From positions 33,112,309 to 33,176,308 of the forward strand of contig CM046846.1 of NCBI GenBank assembly GCA_025618425.1: a DNA stretch of 64,000 bases, in the 5' to 3' direction. Below the pieces are notes generated by a model that saw only the letters and a program-made list of their open reading frames with translations, searched no databases and was not told the DNA's origin. Position numbers and translations under genes: made by a program. Source of the stretch: Heliocidaris tuberculata. Lineage: Eukaryota > Echinodermata > Echinoidea > Camarodonta > Echinometridae. Below are positions 1 to 12,382 of this stretch, piece by piece. Position 1 is the stretch's first letter. The number at the start of each line of letters is the position of its first letter.

Positions 1-185
1 TAGTAGGATAGGGGTAAAGGACTAGATAGGGATAGGGGTAGGGAATGGGGAAGGGGGTAGGGGGCCAGGGGCAGTAGTAGGTATAGGGATGTGGGAAAGG
101 GGAGGGGGTATGGGGAGAGAAACAAGGGAAGAGGGTCAGGGAAGAGGTAGAGATAGGGGTAGGGCAAGACAGGGGAGGTGGGAGC
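1..185. repeat. G-rich degenerate minisatellite
   Basis: Degenerate repeats of the gatagggg / taggga type, with many runs of three to five G on the plus strand. The strand is almost free of C. The gene's pre-mRNA would carry the C-rich complement. Confidence 0.85.
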
Positions 186-1459
186 CACTAGGGCATGACT
201 TTCTCATGCATAATATACTTTCATCTAAAAATACTATTCCCATAAAAAAGTTACAGTGGATTAGCAATGCTCTATTCCATAGCAAACGTATATCCGCTTT
301 CTCCTATAAAGACGGTCATTCAGGAGTTCCTAGTTTTCTAATAATGGACTCTTATTGAATTACTCTTTAATGAATGAATAAATCTTGTATGTAGCAAAAA
401 CTTTAAGGCCCATGCTGGGACACCATCCCATTTGAATGTCACCATGTGTATGTGACCAAGTACAATGTAATGCAGATACATGTATATATCAATTTGACAA
501 TACATTCATAGATTACTGAATTATATACTGAATGCATGACACTTATAAGATCACAGAGCAGTATTTTACGTAACTAGTGAATGGATGTGATGTAACTAGG
601 ACAAATAAGTTAATTTCTATGTCTTTTGAGGCTACTTAAAACCTCTAGAATACAATTAAACCTTACATAGCCTCACTGCTGGCATGCAAGCATGTGTTAG
701 TAACTAATTAAGGTCTTAAGATGGAGTCGTCCTGTCTGCAGATTTGTTCAAAAACAGGACTTCTTGTCAGTTCTTAAACTATGACTGTACTATAAGGTCT
801 GTCTGACCACCTACAAATAATGCACATGCCTGTATCACCTGCACTAGCAATTGTTTCAGTAATTACGATCTACTAGCATTCCCTATGTTCATACAGTCAC
901 TATATGTAAACTCTAATATTGTCAACTCCTTTGCATAGGCATACCATACCAACAACGGGTAAATGATACCCGCTGCTCTCTTTCCCCGAGTACACCTGCC
1001 ATTACCTAAACCACGAGTCTGGCAGTTGCTGTCTACTGCTTAATCCGTGCGCAGGGTCGCTTAACGTTTCCGTGGTTTACGGGTTGAATCTATGTGTTCG
1101 GGGTATGACCCTTTATGTTTTCTCACGCAATCTTCCTATAGCTTAATTAGACTGTCATATTTACTAGTCAATTTCACAGTGAATTAATAAGTTCTAAAGT
1201 GATCAGGTATGATATATGCCATTCCTTTGAAGCTAGTGCCTAAGGAAATATTTAATTTGGCTTTACTTAAAAAATGTTCACTCAAATGCAGAGAAACAAG
1301 AGTGATTGTGTTAAGTATTTGCAAGAGAGTGATGGTAAAATGGGACAGTCCTATTATCAGCCTACAAACTCTACAAGGAAACACTGAAAGTAAAGTACTC
1401 CTTTCCCACATTATACAGCAATAAACAAAAACATAACAAATAAATAATTAAAACAAAAA
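186..1459. other. Intronic, nothing recognised
   Basis: AT-rich unique-looking sequence. A slightly GC-richer stretch at about 940-1100 has no open frame of note. No EF-hand-coding exon is visible on the minus strand. Confidence 0.5.
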
Positions 1460-1660
1460 TACAGTAAAACCTGCTTCAGTGACCACCTGGATAGAATGAC
1501 AGTCTGTTTATAAAGGCTGCATTTGTCATGTTACCCTTGAACAATATTTCTCATTTAAATATATATGAAAGGACCCTGTACATAAAGACCACCTGTTCAT
1601 AAAGACTCCTTTTCTTTTGTCTCTCGTGAGCGGTCTTTACATAAAGATTTTACTCTGTTA
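1460..1660. mobile_element. Tc1/mariner-like MITE relic
   Basis: It starts tacagtaaaacctgc and ends with a degenerate inverse (attttactctgtta). Inside are repeats of the cataaagaccacctg type. This resembles the element at 6019-6207 and the widespread ACAGTGAAACCTG-ended short elements. Confidence 0.5.
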
Positions 1661-1798
1661 GTAGACGAAATGGATTACTATTCACAAACCTAAAAATTAT
1701 TTACAAATAAATAAAAATTCACAAGCCTCTTGTGAGAACTCTTTACATACAGGTTTTATTTTATTTGTACATAAAATGAATTGCTATTCACGAACCTT
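1624..1798. repeat. Diverged ~70-bp direct duplication abutting the exon donor
   Basis: 1624-1690 and 1728-1798 align along their length (gtgagcggtctttac with gtgagaactctttac; attactattcacaaacct with attgctattcacgaacct). The second copy ends at the donor site of the exon at 1796-1906. Confidence 0.6.
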
Positions 1799-1906
1799 TG
1801 TCCATGATAGAACGAAAGAGGTTCTTGGTTGACTTCTTTCTACTGGGTGTATTCTTGAGCATGTTCTGGACCTGTGCTTCAGTCAGCTTGAAACGACCAA
1901 TACGAG
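1796..1906 (-). CDS. MICU3: MICU3-like next internal exon
   Basis: Exon of 111 bp: two bases completing a Pro codon, 36 full codons, and one trailing G. The protein reads RIGRFKLTEAQVQNMLKNTP, then SRKKSTKNLFRSIMDK. This parallels the MICU3 helix containing LSKQELNQMLAETP followed by SSKLFRNLKEKG (human, from memory), directly continuing the exon at 44268-44403. The trailing G fits the conserved Gly of the K-G-x-I-S motif that precedes the first EF-hand. The acceptor is good (long T tract, then tatttgttcag). The donor gttcgtga is weaker than consensus, and the alternative of reading on hits TGA two codons later. The next exon, expected to carry the I-S-Y-T-E-Y-L-F-L-L type segment, was not found in the remaining 1.8 kb, so it should lie beyond the window's low-coordinate edge. 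Confidence 0.88.
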
Positions 1907-1919
1907 CTGAACAAATACA

Positions 1920-3270
1920 AGCAAACAAGAAAAAAAAAAAAATTAAAACATATGACAAATCAAAAAGGTTAATTTATAATTAAAATAAGATCATTTGTTG
2001 TATGTATTATAATCAAAGCAAAATTGAAAAATATAATCTAACATGTATGCAAGGAAAAAGAAAATGCACAGGGCATGAAAATAGGGAAAATAGGGAAAAA
2101 AGCAACATAGGGATAAGAAGACACAAAAATAAAAATTACATTTTATCATCTACCATTTTCTAAAATGCATAGTTTAAAAAATGTAAGATTATTTGAATAT
2201 GGGGGAACAAGTACATGTATATTGCCAACCTTATTGTCATGTTTATGTACATCAAACTAAATGTTCAAAAATTTTGAAGTATCACAACAAAATTTAAAAA
2301 GTAGAAGTACTCTGAAAAAAAGTGAACACTGAAGAAGCACTTAAATTAATCACACACTGTTGAATAGTCTGAATGAAAGAGAAAAACAATGCAGAATTTC
2401 AATTGAACAATAAGATGGGGATATTGTGAGAAAATGGTTTATCCTCTCAATATTTTACAGAGCTTCCAGCTTACAATAAAGTGTGTGGAATGATATTATT
2501 CAGGCAGACTTGCTACAACTTGGTAATTCTCACTTAAGTTAAAAAAAAAGTGAACTACATGTATATAGCTCTTGAAACAACTTGTTTGTATTCCTTATTC
2601 ATCTTTATTCATAGATGACCAGTCCTGAAGTTGAATTTGACAGAAAAAAAAATTGAGGAAATATTTTGTCCACTCTGTAAAAAAAAAAGAAGAGGAAATT
2701 GAGAAGTTGCAAGTGCCTCAACATGGAACATTCCAACATATGAGTGTGTTTATCACTCAACGGGCATGTCTATCTTTAAACATCATTCATGGGCAAACTT
2801 GCCTCCCGGAGATGGGCGTGTCGTTAGGTACACAAATTTTGGACAGACAGGCTGTGAATGAAGTAATTAATTAGTATTGCAGAGAAAAGAAGGAGGACAT
2901 ATTAATGCTGGTTGCTGGGTGATCTGCTTCCTGTTTCAGAGCATTTGGCAGGGTGTGAGGGAAGGGTTATAATCTCTAATGGTCTCTAATGGTGAGAAAT
3001 CATGTACTTTAGGAATGAATAAAGGGTGGGGTGAGGGAAATTATTTGATTATGAACCAGAATATTAATTAGAAATCTACGTTTGAAGTCAAAATGTTGTA
3101 AGTTTGTAGAAAATGGGATATCCACGAAGGAAGGGGTGAAAAACAAGAACAGGGAGACACAGAGCCATGAACTGAGAAACTGAAAGGGAACTGAGAAACT
3201 GAAAGGGAAGTAAGACAAGTGATAAAAAGTGACCAAAGATTTTTTTGAGGGGGGGGTGGGGGGGTAAAAC
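1920..3270. other. Intronic AT-rich sequence, nothing recognised
   Basis: A-rich sequence with several poly-A runs. Short open frames have no recognisable similarity. A small local duplication of 'gaaactgaaagggaa' lies at 3175-3210. Confidence 0.5.
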
Positions 3271-3296
3271 AGTGAAAGACAGAAAGAGAGACAGAG

Positions 3297-3327
<31 letters not shown>

Positions 3328-3475
3328 TGATGATGATGAGAAAAAAGGAAAAAATATGGAAAATTATGAAAGGGAAAAAAACATACAATCATAGATCCAA
3401 AACAGTAGAGAGATGCCGCAATAAAAAGAAAGAATACAGAATAAAGGGATTGAGAGAGTTAGAGATAAGGAAGGA

Positions 3476-3515
<40 letters not shown>

Positions 3516-3565
3516 GGAGTAAGATAGGGAGGAAGAGAGAAAGAAAGATAAAGAGTATGTTAGAG
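3250..3565. repeat. G run and (GA)n purine tract
   Basis: A G-rich run at 3246-3265 is followed by (GA)n blocks at about 3278-3330 and 3475-3515, with (GAT)n between. Open frames here come from the repeat. Confidence 0.9.
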
Positions 3566-5414
3566 AAACAGAGAGTAACAAAGAGAAGGGTGGGAGGGTC
3601 TCTTATAACTTATTCCAATAGAACCAGGCACTTGAGAACAAACTGCCCATCAAATACCTCATTAACGTTCACTTCCTTGAAGCAAGCCTCTATTCTATTT
3701 CTGATATGAAAACGCATTATAAATACCAGTTGCTGACAAAGCACATTTGTGACAATTACAGAAACTTAAATCAAATCAGTGCTGCTGATTGCCTATTTCC
3801 TTAATTCATGAACAACTGCAAACCTCAGCTATGATTATGCGATGAAAATTGAATCAAGGAATTGCGGTCAAAACGAACAACTGTAGGAAAATGTCAGTTT
3901 TCAACTTTCAGGGGATTTTCATGGCTAAGGTCATCGCTCATTTCTTGATCTTCTTTCCAATTATAATGATGAATGTGATGAACATGAAAATGAATGATTA
4001 ATATGCCATAAGTAATTATTTTCCATAAAGGAAAACATTTCCTATTTGTGAGGCTAACCACACAACTTTGTTCTGACTTTGTTTGTTTTCTCCCTTGTTT
4101 AAAAAAAATACATGCTATCCTGTCACTAATTTTTTGGTGTGTAATATCTAAGATTCCTAGTAAACAAAAAATATTGTAAGGAGTGCAGTGTGAACTACTG
4201 ATGTATGAGAACTAAGATTTCAAATCAACAAGCAAGAACAGAGGTTGCAATGAAATGCTATCCAACAAGTATGTTGTGAATTTGGAGTGAAATAGCTCCC
4301 TCTTGAGTTAGTTCAGCATCATGTGTTGGTGCACTTTGCAAAGACTCCTCCACCTGTGTTTCTGAATAGAGTGTTTCCGTTGTCTGATTCTCCTTAAAGC
4401 CCGTGTACAGTTTTAGCAAAGGCAGCCAAAACTTTTCACCAGATTTCTCTGATTTTAGTTGACAGATAACAAGACTGTTTTGCAATCTCACTGATTATTT
4501 GTAAATATGTTGATTCAATGTTGATTCTTTGATAAAACACACAAATAAAAAAATTAAAAAAGATACTAACAAAGCTAGGCTGCTATGTAGTGGAACTATA
4601 TTAGGACATATTCAACAAGGTTTCATGATCATTCCCTTTCGCTATACCAGAACTAGATATTTGAAGAAAAAAAAATCTTTAATAGGAAATAAAAGTAATG
4701 AGAAAACCTTCCAAGATTAAAGGAGAGAATGTGAAGACTGGGGTCAAAAAATGGTAAAATATTTTTCTTTAAAAGGAGAAAAAAGGGATAGAGTAAGATG
4801 TATTATGGAATACCTTATTATAAACAATAGTGATAGAACAAAGGGAACTTATTCAGCAATGTATAAGTATTTTCTATTATATCTGGACTTTAAAACTATA
4901 ATTTTCCCCTTTGAATTTAAAACAACAGATATTAAGAAAGGGTAATTTCAATGTTCTGAACAGCACAATAAAAAAAACCCTTTTAATGTTTTAAGGGAAT
5001 CATCAAATAACACTGGTCTTGATTTGAATTACTTCAAATCTCTTTGTGGCTTAGGGTCAGAAATATAAACAACAGGTGATATTGATTATATTATTACTAA
5101 TTTACAATATCAACTTAGTTTATACCAGAAGAGCATATGATAACTAAGACAGTCAATGTAACACACCAAAGAGGTTAAGAAACATTTGACACATACTAAG
5201 CTCAACACAGAATCACCTATAATGCCTTTTCTATAGTGTGGGACACAAAAGCTATCTAAAAATGGGACTTTTCAATGTTTTCCAGCTTCAAATCCCCCAA
5301 AGAAACCTCATCATGACATCATTGTCTGTGTGGAATCCTTAAATCCAGGTGCATGTCACTGCCAGCCCCCACATCCTGGCATCAAATGATGTCATAGCCC
5401 ACTAGCCAATGAAA
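3566..5414. other. Intronic, nothing recognised
   Basis: AT-rich. The short minus-strand frame at 4258-4491 has no recognisable similarity or splice context. Confidence 0.5.
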
Positions 5415-5930
5415 TTAAAGAGAAGCTTGAGTTCTGATAAGGGTGAACAATAATTTGTGAGCTTTAGCATTCTTTTTATGTGAGTTTGAAAGAAAATCAT
5501 AGTAGAAATGTTCCCTGAAAATAGTTGCTCTTCACATACCCCTTATATTCAAAATAAGATGAGTAATAGCTGAAACGTTTGGACCAAACTTTCACACCAC
5601 ATGTGTGTTTTCGTTTCATATATCCATTTCTATGTGCATTCAGCAAGATTGAGTTAATTTCTGATCGTTTTGATGATTCCAAAAACATCACAGTATGCAC
5701 GTACACCAGTTCTTAAGTGCTACATGATCAACATTTCCAATTGCTTCTAGACAGTTTCTTTCATGTAATTACATGACCAGGGCCCTCTTGCATAAAAAGT
5801 TGTGATTAAACACAACTTGATTTTCAGCCAATCAGGATCGCGTATTTGGGACTTGCATTTAATTTTTGGAATTGCAATTAAATGCAACTTTTTATGCAAG
5901 AGGCCCCAGAACTCAACTTTATCTTCAAAG
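5415..5930 (+). mobile_element. 0.4-kb TIR repeat family, copy 1, with nested MITE
   Basis: The ends are inverted: ttaaagagaagcttgagttc at one end, and the complement of gaactcaactttatcttcaa at the other. Three other copies lie at about 22374-22758, 45335-45702 and 51115-51668. They share internal blocks such as a tttgatgattccaaa segment and a tctatgtgcattcagca segment. This copy is interrupted by a 125-bp MITE at 5781-5905. Confidence 0.75.
5781..5905. mobile_element. 125-bp MITE nested in the 0.4-kb repeat, CCAG duplication
   Basis: Terminal inverted repeats: ggccctcttgcataaaaa at the left and ttttatgcaagaggcc at the right. It is flanked by CCAG at 5777-5780 and 5906-5909. The uninterrupted paralog near 45683 reads catgaccagaactcaac, showing the pre-insertion site directly. 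Confidence 0.85.
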
Positions 5931-6018
5931 GAAATTTACCATTTTCACTAAATTGTGACAACCATCTCCGGTGATCAAAGTGTACATGAAGAACACTTAT
6001 TTGGAAATTTTAAGTGTA

Positions 6019-6207
6019 GTGAAACCTGCATATACAGACCGCTCAAGGGAGATGAGAAGAAAAGTGGTATTTATAAGCTGGTGGTCTTTATGAACAGGTT
6101 CCTGTAATACATGTTTCGATAAGAAACACCGCTCAAAGGGAAAATAAAAAAGTGGTCTTTACAGAACAGGTGTTTTTTATACAGTTGTTTGATAAAGCAG
6201 GTTTCAC
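6019..6207. mobile_element. Tc1/mariner-like MITE, 189 bp
   Basis: Perfect 11-bp inverted ends gtgaaacctgc / gcaggtttcac. Internal segments of the 'gtggtctttat' type are repeated. Related to 1460-1660. Confidence 0.7.
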
Positions 6208-6354
6208 TTTAAAGTGATTGATTAACTTTGTGAAAAATTGTAAAATCAGCTCAAATGCCAGTGAATTGTGTGCAGTCCTCTAACTACATATATAACTAAG
6301 GATATGTGAAAGTATGAGAGAAAATGGAACCCGTTTACTATCCTAAAAAAGAGA

Positions 6355-6560
6355 AAATCGCGATCAATCGCTAGCGCAAGTCGCTCGGCTTCTTCGCTGC
6401 GCTGCAGTCACAAAAACCAAGCACCAGCGCTTGGCGATTTCAGAGCGGGTTTCCAGCCCGTACGGTATTCTGTGATAGAGCGAGGTATGCCAACCGTAAG
6501 AGTTCTTTAGGGTTCGGTGGTACTCTATCCCGACATCAATGTTCAATCGTAAATATCTTG
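6355..6560. other. GC-rich island, unassigned
   Basis: A clearly GC-richer stretch with several CpGs (ctagcgcaagtcgctcgg, agcgcttggcg). On the minus strand it is open for 60 codons, but I recognise no protein family and no splice context. It could be an old repeat or a regulatory element. Confidence 0.4.
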
Positions 6561-9405
6561 ATATATAAACGACCGATCAGCTTATAAAACTCAGGCGATT
6601 CCTGTCTGAGCTAAAGGTTTGCAATTATGATTACAGCATTAGCTGGAACAGTGATTTTTTTTTTCAATCCTGGGCAAAGTTAATCAATCCCTTTAAAATG
6701 AATGAAGTTTGGTACTCCAGAGAGAGAGGAAACAACTATTGATTCTAGCATTATCCACCTTTGGCAACTGCTGCCTTATCTACACATCCATGCTCTAACA
6801 GATTAAACGCCCACATACCATTAAACTTGGAATAAATATGTTTTAATGATTAACTCTTGCCCTTTACCTCTGTTCTATTAGCATCCTTCACTTCATTTGT
6901 TAGGAGTCCCAGGTTTTCCCTGAAACAAGCCCATAATAGGCCATCATACTTTAGTTAATTTCATAAAGACTAAAGTTAATGTTCATGATTTTCAACATCA
7001 CAACATCATTTGATTATCCTATACTTTTTCTGTAGGTTTTTTTTTTGTTGTTGTTGTTTGTTTTTGTTGTTTTGTTTTTTATTTTTTTTATTTTTTATTT
7101 TTTATTTTTTTTATTTATTTATTTATTTATTTATTCATTTATCTATTTTTTTTTCTGGGAGGGGGGGTTCTCTTGTTCTCACAATTCAAATAGGTATGTT
7201 TCTTTCCTCAAGCAAGATTGGTATATAAATTTTCCTGATTTTTTTTTTCTTTGGAAACTTACTGATGAACTATTAGTAGAGTACTATTAAATTATATGGA
7301 ACTGGAACTTCCGATAATCATATATGATGAAATTAAACAGGAGTAATCCTATGTCTAGAATTTAAAAAAAAAATACTATGCAGTTCTTGTATAGCGCATA
7401 TCACAAGTCACTATGTCTCTACATGCTTTATTAAAAGAAGAAAGAGAGAGAGAGAGAGAGAGAAAAGAAAAAAGAAAAGAAAAATGGTTTACAATAAGCA
7501 TAATTTAAGTTTGAAAAAGATATGTTTTTAAGATGCCCTTAAATTGCTCTAATGTCGGTGGTTCTTTTATGTCATTCTTGAAATTTATTCCAGATTTCTG
7601 GTATGGCAAGCTGGAAAGACCTTTGACCATATCCTTTTGTTGAATATTTACTTGGAATCAAAAGATCTTTAGCTGCAGAATGAAGATTCCTAGTATTTAA
7701 TTTATTTATATATTTTCCTTCTTATAGGTACAATTTGATAATGAAAGAATACAAGTGTAAAAATGTGGTGAACATAGAGAACAATATAGTAAATAATTCA
7801 GAAAATAGACAGAGGCAAAAACCCAGAAAGCAAAGCTTGTGTTGGGAATGATCATAACAACAGAACACAAGTTACTGAAAGAATATGACTATATGAACAT
7901 GATTCTTACACCTGCATAAGAAATCGATTATAGGAAGGGAAATACAGTAGATGAAGAAAAAAAAACACAGTGTTATGAAATAAAATGAGTGATATTTTCA
8001 ATATTTCAGATACTTTTGAAGATATTCATATGCAATTGTCCATACATCTACCTTAATATGCTCAGGGGGGGTAGGGGGATCAAAATTTCCAGCAAAACAG
8101 ATGTTACTAAGAGCATTAATATATAACAAAATTTCTTATCTCTTCTTTCTTTCTTTTTCAAAAATGTCTATGTTGACAAACATAAGGGGACTGCAAAATT
8201 GGTTATGATAATCTACAAATGTTATTATCAATCATTCACTCAGTATTTGTCTCCTTCGGTTATATTGTTCTCTTTAACAGCTGAGACTGACTTGACTAAA
8301 AATGCAGAACTTATACTGCTATTGCAATATTCAGAATGCCCATCACTACCAAGGATCATAGATTTATTCATACTTTGTTCAAACTTCACCTCCACTCATT
8401 CTTCTTGCTCTCCCTCAAATCAACTGTTGAAACTGATCTAAGCGATTTTCCAAGACTTCACAATTGCCTTTTCATCATATACCCTCCTTCGTCATTCAAT
8501 CATTTCGTAGTCATACGTTCTTTGATGATGAAAGCACATGGTAAACTCGACCACAGACATCTTGCAAGAAAATTAGAACAATCTTAGTCAGAAACTTGGT
8601 TTCTAGACATGCAATAATGCAAGCAATCTCAATTTCATTGTTCATAAAAGGGTTTAAGGCATTTGCTGGTGGCCACTGAGGGTCAAGTTAGAAATTACTT
8701 TTCCATGCCATCACTGAGGAAAATTGCAAGTTTCAAAATTAGGGTTAGGCTAAATGGAAAGAAATTCAAATGTCATCAAATCAACACTTCATTATTTTCA
8801 TTATCTGTTTTAAAAATAATTGTCCCACTCTGTTCATTTTTCAAATTTTAAGTAATAACAAGTCAAAATTACTTGTCTGAGCACATATATCTAAAAAGAC
8901 TTTAAGTACAAACTTTTAAATTGAATACCAATTAATGCTAAAAAACAAAAAAACAAAAACAAACTTGAGAAACAAATGCAGCAGCAAATATCACATTACA
9001 TATTTGACCTACATGATTACTTTAAAAATGCAACATAAGAATCAGAAATAAATTGTTTTAATGGTTATCCAAAACTGATCACACATCTGTTGGCCTACTA
9101 AAAAGACACAACGAAGGATGAAATATGAAACTCCTAACATTCAGCTGGCATCATCTCTAAAGCAGAAGACACTAATCCTTATAATCCATGCTGTGATGGT
9201 AAAGTCCTTCTAATCTAGACTTGATACGATCTTTGGAGAATTGAGATCTATTTTGCCAGAAATTAGAACTGTCAATTAATAGGCAGAGATCATCTTGGGT
9301 ATGGACTGATAGCAACATGGTGTACGTGATTCTATTAATAAGATAAGTGTCTTGAGAGAGATAATGCAAAATAAGTACAAAATAAAATTAATACCGGACA
9401 ACACA
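6561..9405. other. Intronic, low-complexity islands only
   Basis: Contains a T-rich (TTTA)n-type tract at 7037-7150, a SINE tail fragment at 7375-7435 followed by (GA)n at 7440-7465, and otherwise AT-rich sequence without recognisable genes. Confidence 0.5.
7375..7435 (-). mobile_element. SINE 3' tail fragment
   Basis: tgcagttcttgtatagcgca at 7379-7398, then atcacaag, matches the tails of the minus-strand SINEs at 41160 and 52280. Confidence 0.6.
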
Positions 9406-9415
9406 GAATGAGAAA

Positions 9416-9515
9416 TATGACGGGAGAAGTAGAGGGAGATATAGAGAGATAAGGAGAGAGAGAGAGAGAAAGAGGATACAGGGGAGAGAGGGAGAGAGAG
9501 AGAGAAAGAGAAAGT

Positions 9516-9565
<50 letters not shown>

Positions 9566-9568
9566 CAT
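9416..9568. repeat. (GA)n microsatellite
   Basis: Interrupted GA/GAAA purine tract. All the long serine/leucine frames here are repeat-derived. Confidence 0.92.
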
Positions 9569-9833
9569 GTAAAGTGCTATTAGTCAATGTCCTTTTGGCT
9601 TTAAACTAATATCAGCTTGGAAGATAGAGAAATAAATTGATAGGAAAGTCAACTTTCCTTCTCCATATTTAAGAACTTTAATTAACATGAAGAAAAAAAA
9701 GAAAGGAGACATAACAGACAGACACAGCAACAGGAAAAGACAACTAACAAAAGAGCTAGAGTGGGAGAGAGAGAAACAGACAGACAGACAAAGAAAACTC
9801 TAGAGAAAATCAGAGACATATAGATTGGGTACT

Positions 9834-9976
9834 GGGCCCCTTTCGTAAAACTTGCAGTTAATAACAACTGCCAAGTCTAATAAATTTGCTCCGAGCCAAT
9901 GAAATTTAACATTTTCAGTAGTTTATATCAATTATTGTATCTTGCTACTGATAGCAAGTTTTATAAAACAGGGCCC
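9834..9976. mobile_element. GGGCCC-ended MITE
   Basis: Inverted ends gggcccctttcgtaaaact and agttttataaaacagggccc. Internal inverted 'cagttaataacaactg'-type segments. Same family as 12651, 13433 and 27654. Confidence 0.8.
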
Positions 9977-10102
9977 AGAACTGATACATCACTTCAACGC
10001 TTCTGGAGGAAAGTCTAGATTATAAAAGAGGTGTCATCTCGTAAAAGAAGAGATATCACGTCCAAGAATTTGTCGTAAACTGACAGGGTTCAATCAACTT
10101 TC

Positions 10103-10188
10103 ATACCGTCTGTTGAGAGCTAGAAGGGCATTAACTCATATACTTTTATATAGAGTTAACACCCTTCTTGCTCTTAACAGATGATACT
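10103..10188. mobile_element. Palindromic short element (AGAAGGGCATTAAC type)
   Basis: The arms gagagctagaagggcattaa and the inverse ttaacacccttcttgctctt flank a short AT loop. Related elements lie at 27848-27930 and 55945-56017; half copies lie near 27610, 29060, 42100 and 63285. Confidence 0.7.
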
Positions 10189-12265
10189 GTCCTTGAGGAT
10201 GACTGCTAGGTGTCTTCACATGAGTCTGATTTCAGCTGGAATCTAAACAAGTGGTTATACCCACAAATATCTCAATAATCTTGTCATATTTCTTTACCTT
10301 TCTCTTTTTAGTGACACCACAACCCAAGTAAACTAGTTCATACATTTCTTTGCCACCTTATTTATATTGTTGTTATTTCTGGTGAAATGAAAAAAGGGAC
10401 ATTTTAAAATTCAATGTAAAATCTGTTGGCAGAGTCTTCACTCCATACCTGGGGCTGTTTTTGACATCTTGTTGTCATGACCTAGAATTCCAAGAATAGA
10501 CTGATTTTATTCATTTATTTATTTTATCTATTTAATTTCAAGGCAAGACATAAATCATATAGAAACAAAGGAAGGAAGAAATATATACCACTGATTAGTG
10601 CCTAAGGACTATTGTAGTTCCTGCTATACAGGTTGTCTCACCAGTCAGTGGTTTACAAACTTAGTGATTGTCCATTATTTTTTCATTTATGTGGCATTGA
10701 TATCCCCTTTTACTCCTAAAACCACCAAAAAAGATTTCAGGTATTTTAAATAAGACAATTCTGACTTTAGCAGTAAATGCATCTCTGAGGTTACCATGTG
10801 TCATATAACAGACCAAGGCAGTATGCTGCCCTAGACTCCGTACTAACAGTGAAGCTTCATTTTGAGAAACATATTTAAAAAATCATTTTGAATTGCTCAT
10901 GTAGTAATAATATTTTTTGGTTAAGTTTATAAGTTTTTAGATATGAGCAAAATTGCAAAAAAACGTAATGCAAATTGCAAATATTCAAAAGCATTTTTAT
11001 CTATTTCTGAGCGAAAATACAATTTTCATGATTAAAATCAAATCTACAAAAGAAAATGTAAAATTCATCTAGAAATGTGTTCAATGAGAAGCATTTTTGC
11101 CCATTTCTAAATAAAGATGTCATTAGTTTGGGTAAAACCTTCCGAACTCGAAGAGCTTACATCACTCAAGTCCAGATGTCACTGCGATGGGTCACTGTAT
11201 ATTTATTTCTCAAGTTGGCATCCCAAGCCAGCAAGAAACACCTTGTCCCATATACTAAAGCTAGTGCTGACAATTGGTACTTAAAGGTAGCTTCATTCTC
11301 TGCAAACATTAGATACTTTCATCAGATATACCATAAAACTATAACTATTTAACAGCAGATGCTGAATAATCATTTGAACATTATAAATTAGCAAATGCCA
11401 ATTCAAACACAGAAAGGTGGCAATGTACCCTTGTTATATTCCATTCGATGAATGTCGGGTGCATGAACTGAGAACTGAGATTCTCTATTATTATAATATA
11501 ACATGATTGGGGTGAAAAATGACAAATTTCAGTAGCAGCAAATCATAATCAATTTTAAAACTGATCATAAGATCATTTAACTCTTTTATGGATGTCTGAA
11601 AGAAATAAGGATAAAACAAGTAGGAGAGAAAATAAAAATCATAGAGAATGGATAAAAATAAAAAAGGGAATATGGGAACAAAGAAGTGGAAAGTATAAAG
11701 AAAACATATTTAGCAGAATAGAACAGCAAAGAGGAGGTGATAAAAGATGAGAGTGGAGAATAAAAAAGTGCATCATAATGAAAGAAGAGTCACGTTTAGC
11801 CGCAATCCCAAAGAAAAAGGTGCAGACGTACCCTTTAAAGGCAGAGAAGGCCGACAAAGAAGTGTGAGGAATATCTTGGCCACCTCTTTCCTTGCGCAGG
11901 AGCTTAGTGGCTCACGCCAGCCCATGTTGTTTTATTTGTGTAGATTAGGGCCCAACAAATCCCACTATATCATCGTCATCAACGCTTGCCAAGTTATAAC
12001 TCCTCTCACCCCCGGGAATAACAGATTTCACCGCGATGGAGAAAAGCGTGATGAAATTGGTCGCTTTTCTACATGAAAATTGCACAGAAGTATATCAATC
12101 TAAGAAGCATAAACTTGCTAAGTATTTTTATTTTCTGGATTTAAACAAATGCTGTCACACTGAATACCCTGTTGATTACTTATTCTTACGTTCTAATATT
12201 TCTCTCCGAATCTTTTTTTTGTTTGTTCTGAAACAAAAGGGAGATGATTTTTTAAAATAAAATAG
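10189..12265. other. Intronic, nothing firmly recognised
   Basis: AT-rich to 11740. Then comes a more GC-balanced stretch at 11820-12060 with an open frame of 109 codons that has no recognisable domain, codon pattern or splice context. Confidence 0.45.
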
Positions 12266-12270
12266 CTCTC

Positions 12271-12382
12271 TCCATTTCTTGCCCCATTTCTCCTCCCCTC
12301 TACCAATTGCTTTTTCCTTTCCCCTCCTCCCATTCTTTCTCTCTCTCTCTCTCTCTCTCCCTCCATCCCCCCTCTATCTCTT
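12271..12382. repeat. Pyrimidine tract with (CT)n
   Basis: CT-rich on the plus strand, including an uninterrupted (CT)n block near 12338-12358. Confidence 0.9.

Noticed and set aside
1..1795. Search for the next MICU3 exon (EF-hand, D-x-D-G-N type)
   Set aside because: No minus-strand sequence compatible with the conserved segment was seen.
7037..7150. Poly-T/(TTTA)n stretch as a retroposon poly-A tail
   Set aside because: No retroposon body or target duplication was found on the expected side; treated as low complexity.
11747..12076. 109-codon plus-strand frame
   Set aside because: No recognisable domain, no splice sites, AT-rich flanks; within the range expected by chance in 64 kb.
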